A stretch of 11,110 nucleotides of DNA from an uncultured Chloroflexota bacterium (GTDB taxonomy: Bacteria; Chloroflexota; Dehalococcoidia; CAUJGQ01). Location of the stretch: contig CALFMN010000248.1 in the NCBI GenBank assembly GCA_937879875.1, forward strand, positions 1 through 11,110, written 5' to 3'. Within the stretch, counting starts at the first letter, position 1, and every line of letters starts with the position of its first letter. A program made the translations under genes and the position numbers. Positions 6,781-11,110 of this stretch are shown piece after piece. A model generated the notes under the pieces. That model did not search any database and was not told the origin of the DNA. It was given only the letters and a program-made list of their open reading frames with translations.

Positions 6781-7776
6781 TCAGCCGCCGCGCGCGGCGT
6801 CGGCGACGGCGCGCAGGTTGGCGGCGGGCGCTTCGGGCGCCACCGAGCAGCCGGCGGCAAGCACAATGCGGCGGCCACCGGTGTCGGCCAGCGCCTGCCG
6901 CGCCTGGGCGGTGATCTCCTGCGGCGTGCCGTCGCGCAGCGTGTTGCGGCCGATGCCGCCCATAACGGCGAGCGGCGTCTTTTGCTGCGCGGCGGCGAGC
7001 GAGGCGTTGCCGGCGCCGTGGTCGTCCCAGTTGAAAGCGGCGACCGGGTAGTCGAGCAGCAGCTCCAGCAAATTGTTGTCGCGGCAGACGTGCAGCACGT
7101 TCAGCGGCGCCTCATGCACCGCGGCCAGTACCTGCAGGTCGTAGGGCCGGCCGTACTCGTGGTAGAACGCTTCATCGGCGGCGTCGCGCGTGCCCCAGTC
7201 TACTGTGGCGAAGAAGATGCCGCTCGCGCCGGCGTCGCGGCAGGCGGTGGCGTAGCGCGCCAGCACGCTGGCGAGCGTTGCCAGCCCTTTGTGTACCAGC
7301 GCCGGCCGGTGTTGCGTCAGCTCGTGGAAGGCGGCGGGGCGCGTGCCGAGCAGGCCGCTGGCGACGGTCAGCGGGTTGAAGACGGTCTGGATCACGTCGA
7401 CATCACTGCCGACTTCGGCCACGACGCGGCGCAGTCCGTCGAGCTGTTCGCCGAACACGCCCGTGGTCGCGTCGATCTCGGGCAGATTGGCGAGGTCTTC
7501 GGCGCTGTTCACCGTATGGCTGCGCAGGCGGGGCTGTGTGTTGCCTGTCGGTTGGTAGACGCTGCCCCAGGCTTCGAAGTAGTACGTCGCGCGCGGGTTG
7601 AGCTTGATCAGGTCCCAGCCGTAGGAGCGGTAGGCTTCGAGCGTGAAAGCCGCGAGGTCGGCCGCCGACCACTCGCGCTTGAAGTCGTGGCCCCAGAGCG
7701 CCGCCGGCGGATGGTCAACCGTTTGGCCGGCGAGCGCAGCGCGCAGCCGCTCTTTGTGAGACATCGTCGTTGCCAT
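6781..7776 (-). CDS. Uroporphyrinogen decarboxylase (URO-D) superfamily protein, probably not HemE
   Basis: The 331-aa product fits the URO-D/methyltransferase TIM barrel. N-terminal MSHKERLRAALAGQTVDHPP is the typical family opening. It continues with IQTVFNPLTVASGLL (129-143), LARYATACRDAGASGIFFAT (174-193), LNVLHVCRDNNLLELLLDYP, FNWDDHGAGNASLAAAQ, MGGIGRN and a C-terminal IVLAAGCSVAPEAP. The arginine-containing RQAGRY motif of true HemE is absent; the corresponding region reads ALWGHDFKREWS. It is therefore more likely one of the many URO-D-like proteins tied to corrinoid methyl transfer or unknown decarboxylations. The start at ATG 7774-7776 has AAGGAGG 6 nt upstream. A -10-like TATCAT lies at about 7824-7829 on the minus strand. 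It is the first gene of a four-gene cluster with two Clp-N genes and agmatinase. Confidence 0.85.
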   Translation of the reverse strand: MATTMSHKERLRAALAGQTVDHPPAALWGHDFKREWSAADLAAFTLEAYRSYGWDLIKLNPRATYYFEAWGSVYQPTGNTQPRLRSHTVNSAEDLANLPEIDATTGVFGEQLDGLRRVVAEVGSDVDVIQTVFNPLTVASGLLGTRPAAFHELTQHRPALVHKGLATLASVLARYATACRDAGASGIFFATVDWGTRDAADEAFYHEYGRPYDLQVLAAVHEAPLNVLHVCRDNNLLELLLDYPVAAFNWDDHGAGNASLAAAQQKTPLAVMGGIGRNTLRDGTPQEITAQARQALADTGGRRIVLAAGCSVAPEAPAANLRAVADAARGG

Positions 7777-7885
7777 CGCCGGCCTCCTTGCCGCGCCAGC
7801 GTTCGCCGGCCTTCGACCAATCGATGATAGCGCCTGTGACGTGCAATGACGCGGAGAGGCGATCGCCGGCTACGGCGGCCGCGCG

Positions 7886-8106
7886 GGCGCCTAACCCTGA
7901 TACCGCTGAAGCGATATCTGTCCCTTCCCGAGGCGGGAAAGGGACTTCTGGAGCGCTCCCGGCGGCGCCGGACGGCGGCGTGGCTCGGGTGTCCTCGCGG
8001 GACAAGCGGCGGTCTGGTTTCCCACCCGATCGAATGTCCTCATATCAAACCCTTCCTGTGTCGGGAAGGGACAGCTTTGCCGCCAGGCAAAGCAGGGTTA
8101 GGTGCC
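7886..8106 (+). repeat. Dispersed ~220-bp hairpin-rich element with terminal inverted repeats, copy 2
   Basis: Same element as 2172-2388. The ends pair as GGCGCCTAACCCTG (7886-7899) with CAGGGTTAGGTGCC (8093-8106), with one mismatch. Conserved blocks are TCTGTCCCTTCCCGA, AAGGGACTTCTGGAGCG, GGGTGTCCTNGCGGGACAA and the CCCTTCCTG/CGGGAAGGG hairpin (8050-8058/8062-8070). Hairpins at 7899-7907/7910-7918 (one mismatch) and 8074-8081/8086-8093 (GCTTTGCC arm) have different sequence from copy 1 but still pair. It starts about 40 bp past the TraB-like stop codon and ends about 110 bp before the URO-D-like start. Confidence 0.85.
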
Positions 8107-8145
8107 ACGCGCCGACGACGATGCTCGCTTCACCGCCCTTCGCCC

Positions 8146-8922
8146 TCAGCCGATGCCCAGCAGCGACTTGATGCGGCTGAAGGGGTCGAGCGCGGCTTCG
8201 GCTCGAAACGCGGTGTGCCAGGATTCGCTCTGGCGCCAGTACCAGCGCTCGCGCAGCGAGTCGAGCAGGCCGGCGGTGTGGCCGGCGCCGTAAATGATCA
8301 GCGCGTTCTGGTCGGCGGGCACGGCGTCGAAGGCAGCCATCGCGGCCTGGTTGCGCCGCTCGATCAGCACGTCGTTGAAGCGGCGCAAGGTGGGCACGAT
8401 ACCGCGCAGGCCGTTGAAGGCGGTAAGGATGCGCGGCATTTGCAAAAGCACGGCCGCGGCCATCTTCTGATTCTTTTCGCGCTCGAACAGCTCAGCCGGC
8501 AGGCTGTCGAAGGGCAGCGGCGGCAGGTCGCGGTCGGCCCAGATGCCGAGCAACTGCTTCAAGGGCACATCGGCGTTGATCCAGTGCTCGCGGTCGTAGT
8601 GCAGCGCCTTGCCTTGGAAGACGAGGCCGAGCGGACCGGCGAACTTTTCGTAGAGGTCGTGCAGCGGGGCGAGCCGTTCGTAGATCGAGCGCTCGCGGGG
8701 TGTGAGCGCGGCGATCTCGTCCTCGGTGAGGCTGCCGATGCCTTCATACAGAACGGCGCCGTCGTGCCCGGCAATCAACCCGTTCAGCTCGTCATAATAC
8801 GACTGCAGGCCGATATGAATGACGGAAACGATGGTGATGGTGCGCGGGCTGCGTGTCTGGTCGAGCACGGTGACGGCCGTTTGCAGGCTGGCCTGGCCGT
8901 GCTCGGAGATGGTGCGAATCAC
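8146..8922 (-). CDS. TraB/GumN (TIKI)-like family protein
   Basis: The 258-aa product resembles the TraB/PrgY/GumN superfamily, an erythromycin-esterase/ChaN-like fold with proposed metal-dependent hydrolase activity. Supporting pieces are an early strand with histidine, IVSVIHIGLQSYYDELNGLI (about 31-50), the acidic strand GAVLYEGIGSLTEDEI (about 55-70), and near the C-terminus ALIIYGAGHTAGLLDSLRER (about 207-226), matching the family GAxH block. The middle is helical and charged. There is no clear signal peptide or C-terminal membrane anchor, so it is probably cytoplasmic, unlike pheromone-shutdown TraB. The start at GTG 8920-8922 has AAGGAG 5 nt upstream. Its leader carries heptamer repeats and its 3' side the dispersed element. 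The biochemical role is unknown. Confidence 0.75.
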   Translation of the reverse strand: MIRTISEHGQASLQTAVTVLDQTRSPRTITIVSVIHIGLQSYYDELNGLIAGHDGAVLYEGIGSLTEDEIAALTPRERSIYERLAPLHDLYEKFAGPLGLVFQGKALHYDREHWINADVPLKQLLGIWADRDLPPLPFDSLPAELFEREKNQKMAAAVLLQMPRILTAFNGLRGIVPTLRRFNDVLIERRNQAAMAAFDAVPADQNALIIYGAGHTAGLLDSLRERWYWRQSESWHTAFRAEAALDPFSRIKSLLGIG

Positions 8923-8938
8923 GATGGCTCCTTGTTGG

Positions 8939-8962
8939 GGGCAGTGGGCAGTGGGCAGTGGG
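8939..8962. repeat. Tandem heptamer (GGGCAGT)x3
   Basis: GGGCAGT occurs three times in tandem at 8939-8959 followed by GGG, immediately upstream of the TraB-like ribosome-binding site, so it lies in that mRNA's leader. On the minus strand it reads as CCCACTG units, close to the CCTACTG units at 9105-9132, making the two tracts imperfect inverted relatives. Confidence 0.9.
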
Positions 8963-9007
8963 AGAATGTGACGACTGCCACTGTTCGCTCACGAGCCGGT
9001 TAGATCC

Positions 9008-9013
9008 ATTGTA
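9008..9013 (-). promoter_or_regulatory. Possible -10 hexamer (TACAAT) for the TraB-like gene
   Basis: On the minus strand TACAAT lies about 86 nt upstream of the GTG start, in the only AT-leaning part of the gap. No good -35 element lies 16-18 nt further upstream, so this is a weak call. Confidence 0.25.
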
Positions 9014-9102
9014 GGGCTGTGCGCGGCGTTGGCCTTACCACTCGGCGTATGGCGTTCACCGCGGTTTGGTGGCTTGACACGGCCGCGGCCGGAGGCGCTT
9101 CA

Positions 9103-9136
<34 letters not shown>

Positions 9137-9142
9137 GCGGGC

Positions 9143-9179
9143 AAAAGGAGACCGCCCTCTCAGATCTGAGAGGGCGGTC
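9143..9179 (-). terminator. Intrinsic terminator of the rRNA operon
   Basis: Bases 9150-9179 are a perfect 30-nt palindrome (15 bp per arm, centre AGATCT, arm starting GACCGCCCTC). On the minus strand it is followed by TCCTTTT (9149-9143). It begins 5 nt after the predicted 5S 3' end, the expected place for the rrn terminator. A second GC-only palindrome (9131-9142) follows. Confidence 0.85.
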
Positions 9180-9184
9180 AGGAA

Positions 9185-9304
9185 GGCTGGCGGCTGCCTA
9201 TTTTCCACACCGCCTCGCGGCGGCAGTATCGTCGGTGCTGCAGCGTTTCACGGCCGTGTTCGGGATGGGAACGGGTGGGTCCGCTGCGCCGAAGACCACC
9301 AGCC
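9185..9304 (-). rRNA. rrf: 5S ribosomal RNA
   Basis: This is a 120-nt 5S rRNA. The ends pair as a 9-bp helix I (GGCUGGUGG with CCGCCAGCC). The universally conserved loop segment CCCGUUCCCAUCCCGAACACGG lies in its 5' half, and the loop E / helix IV side (CGAUACUGCC, then a GAGGCGGUGUGGAAAAUAGG stretch) in its 3' half. It is last in the rrn operon and directly follows the tRNA gene with about 2 nt between them. The ends are set by helix I and could shift by 1-2 nt. Confidence 0.95.
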
Positions 9305-9306
9305 GG

Positions 9307-9378
9307 TAGCGGGAGGGGGATTCGAACCCCCGACCTTCGGGTTATGAGCCCGACGAGCTGCCGCTGCTCCATCCCGCG
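9307..9378 (-). tRNA. Initiator tRNA-fMet (anticodon CAU)
   Basis: A full 72-nt cloverleaf is seen: acceptor CGCGGGA/UCCCGCU, anticodon arm UCGGG-CUCAUAA-CCCGA and T-arm GGGGG-UUCGAAU-CCCCC. Initiator features are three consecutive G-C pairs under the anticodon loop and an unpaired first acceptor position (C1 opposite U72; E. coli has C1-A72). The D-loop is short (AGCGGCA). CCA is not fully encoded: A73-C74-C75 is followed by G, the first base of 5S. It sits in the 23S-5S spacer of the rRNA operon. Confidence 0.95.
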
Positions 9379-9446
9379 CCGGTTGCCCGTTGCGCGCCTG
9401 CGGAACGGGCGGCTGAAGAACGCTGTATCGCACGAGGCACTGTGTG

Positions 9447-9465
9447 AGCCGGCGCGTAGCCGGCT
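9447..9465 (-). other. Hairpin in the 23S-tRNA spacer
   Basis: AGCCGGC (9447-9453) and GCCGGCT (9459-9465) form a perfect 7-bp stem with a 5-nt loop, about 20 nt past the 23S 3' end. It may be part of the rRNA processing stem. The rest of the spacer (9379-9483) holds nothing else I can identify. Confidence 0.4.
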
Positions 9466-9703
9466 GTGGGAAGTTCTGCGTGCAGGTCAAGCCCTCGACC
9501 ATTAGTACGGCTTAGCTGAGACGATTGCTCGTCGTACACCTGCCGCCTATCAACCGTGTGGTCTACACGGGGTCTTACCCGGTTCTCCCGGTGGGAGACC
9601 TCATCTTGGGGTCGGCTTCGCACTTAGATGCGTTCAGCGCTTATCCGCTCCGGCCCTGGCTACCCGGCACTGCCGTTGGCACGACAACCGGCACACCAGC
9701 GGG

Positions 9704-9736
<33 letters not shown>

Positions 9737-9763
9737 CTCCCCGCAAGTCTCCAACGCCCACGA

Positions 9764-9848
<85 letters not shown>

Positions 9849-10510
9849 CCGTCATACGCCCGTTTCCGAGCGCTCGAGACTATGCCTTCAACCGGCCATC
9901 CGGTTGCCAGCGTATTATGGCGTCCGCAGATTTGCCCCTGTGAGGGCAGTAAACGCCATCCCGGGCGTAGAGCCCGAAGTCGTTACAGGTGGTATCGCTG
10001 CTTCGTTGGCGCCGCGTCGGGATCGCATGTTGAGCGCCGCGATCTGCCGTGCAAGGGCAGATCGCTCGCCTGTGTCCGCTGTTGCCAGCACCTGAAGTGC
10101 CAGCGCCAGTTGCTCGCGCTTCGCCACCACATGCGGCTGGAGCGCCTCAAGGAGGCGCTGTACCACCGCTTGATCCTTCAGGCGGTAAGAGCAGCCGGAA
10201 CGGTTGTCCCGATTGATCGCACCGCCAAGGCCAAGCACCGTGCGGACATGCTCCAGCACGTCTGCATGCGTGGACTTTTGCGCAAACTGGACCACGATCC
10301 TGATACGAACACCCGCACGAAGGTCCATGCGTCTCTCGATTTCTGCCATGATCGCGCCGTCTCCATCAAGGAAACCGGCCACGTATGCCAGGTCGAGATC
10401 GCGCACCAGCTTAACCTTCCCTCGGCGTTGCCCTCGGCCAAGCCGTTAGGGTTTCACCGATATGAGCTGGTTTATTACCCCGCCGTTGCCGGCGGGGAGA
10501 GCAGTTTCCT
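9849..10510 (-). other. Group I self-splicing intron in 23S rRNA (after E. coli ~U2533)
   Basis: A 662-nt insertion splits the conserved helix 91 sequence ...GGGGCUGGAGU / AGGUCCCAAGG. The junction follows the group I rule: the 5' exon ends in U and the intron ends in G. Pairings seen (minus strand): P1 exon GGAGU with intron GCUCU (10502-10498) with the conserved U.G at the splice site; P2 CCCCGCCG/CGGCGGGG with GCAA loop (10497-10478); P3 AGCUC (10468-10464) with GGGCU (9975-9971); P4 UCGGUG (10460-10455) with CGCCGA (10427-10422); P5 CCCU/AGGG (10451-10448 with 10434-10431); P7 A-[C]-GACU (9983-9978) with AGUCU (9881-9877), giving the expected bulged base and G-C guanosine site; P8 AUGGCGU/ACGCCAU (9959-9953 with 9923-9917). 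The AGG at both edges leaves a 3-nt ambiguity that the U...G rule resolves. Confidence 0.92.
9915..10406 (-). CDS. I-CreI-like LAGLIDADG homing endonuclease encoded in the 23S intron
   Basis: The 163-aa product has a single LAGLIDADG motif, YVAGFLDGDGAIMAEI (8-23), so it should act as a homodimer that cuts the intronless 23S allele and drives intron spread. By-eye comparison with I-CreI (also 163 aa) aligns Asp16 with the catalytic Asp20, Gln43 (VVQFAQKS) with Gln47, Lys96 (LQPHVVAKREQ) with Lys98, and the shared QIAALN (121-126). His47 occupies the place of Arg51. It appears catalytically intact. The GTG start at 10404-10406 has GGGAAGG 8 nt upstream. The gene begins in the P6 region, and its last ~25 codons run through the P7, P3' and P8 strands of the ribozyme, stopping in P8. 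It was probably acquired horizontally with the intron. Confidence 0.93.
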   Translation of the reverse strand: MRDLDLAYVAGFLDGDGAIMAEIERRMDLRAGVRIRIVVQFAQKSTHADVLEHVRTVLGLGGAINRDNRSGCSYRLKDQAVVQRLLEALQPHVVAKREQLALALQVLATADTGERSALARQIAALNMRSRRGANEAAIPPVTTSGSTPGMAFTALTGANLRTP

Positions 10511-10514
10511 ACTC

Positions 10515-10555
<41 letters not shown>

Positions 10556-10586
10556 ACGCCGTCGATGTGAACTCTTGGGCGTGATA

Positions 10587-10619
<33 letters not shown>

Positions 10620-10782
10620 AAGCCACGGCCCTTCCACACAGAACCGTAGGATCACTAAGCCCGACTTTCGTCCCTGCTCGACCTGTCCGTCTCACAGTCA
10701 AGCTCCCTTGACCTGCCTTTACACTCCACGGCTGATTTCCATCCAGCCTGAGGGAACCTTTGGGCGCCTCCGTTACCGTTTG

Positions 10783-10816
<34 letters not shown>

Positions 10817-11067
10817 CACGGTCCCCGGCCATCAGGCCGGGTTAGACACAGAGCCACGGGAGAGTGGTATTTCACCGTTGCCTCCACCCGCCCCGCGAGG
10901 CGAGTCTCACCGGCTCCCACCTATCCTACGCAACCGTAGCCCCGTGCCAATGCCAAGGTGTAGTAAAGCTCCACGGGGTCTTTTTGTCCTGTCGCGGGTA
11001 ACGAGCATCTTCACTCGTATTTCAATTTCGCCGGGTCCCCCGTTGAGACAGCGCCCAACTCGTTACT

Positions 11068-11110
<43 letters not shown>

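Noticed and set aside
2046..8171. Similar short ORFs on both strands of the two repeat copies (for example peptides with LPxSGRD or EVPxxxREGTD)
   Set aside because: The similarity follows from the DNA repeat itself; conservation tracks hairpin pairing, not codons, and ORFs occur in several frames and both strands.
9849..10510. Archaeal-type bulge-helix-bulge intron as an alternative for the insertion
   Set aside because: A group I core with a U.G splice-site pair, P4, P7 with bulge and terminal G is present, and the surrounding genes are bacterial.

Overview
The window is GC-rich bacterial DNA, probably chromosomal. The organism is most likely a Chloroflexota member or another GC-rich, F420-using lineage; I infer this from overall gene style (LLM-class and DDN-like F420 enzymes, stand-alone ClpC N-domain proteins, a URO-D paralogue, a TraB-like protein) and not from any decisive marker. 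Nearly everything lies on the minus strand.

Left part (1-4350): a PadR-type regulator broken by a frameshift at the window edge; an LLM-class F420-dependent oxidoreductase; a divergent small PH-like protein gene (the only plus-strand gene); a PLP-dependent threonine/serine dehydratase with a small unknown gene just upstream; and a DDN-like F420 nitroreductase-family protein. Middle part (4338-8922): a compact minus-strand cluster, URO-D-like protein > Clp-N protein > Clp-N protein > agmatinase-family ureohydrolase, with a GTGA stop/start overlap between the last two, then a TraB/GumN-like gene further upstream.

Right part (9143-11110): the 3' end of an rRNA operon read on the minus strand, in the order 23S (3' third only) > initiator tRNA-fMet > 5S > strong intrinsic terminator. 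The 23S gene is interrupted by a 662-nt insertion after E. coli position about U2533. It has the pairings of a group I intron core (P1, P2, P3, P4, P5, P7, P8) and encodes a 163-aa single-motif LAGLIDADG endonuclease that resembles I-CreI over its whole length. The tRNA lies in the 23S-5S spacer and abuts the 5S gene.

The most novel-looking non-coding item is a dispersed element of about 220 bp present twice (2172-2388 and 7886-8106, same orientation). It has terminal inverted repeats and several internal hairpins whose arms differ between copies but still pair. Smaller repeat features are heptamer tandem repeats in the TraB-like gene leader and beyond the rRNA terminator, and an inverted repeat that fills the gap between the nitroreductase and agmatinase genes.
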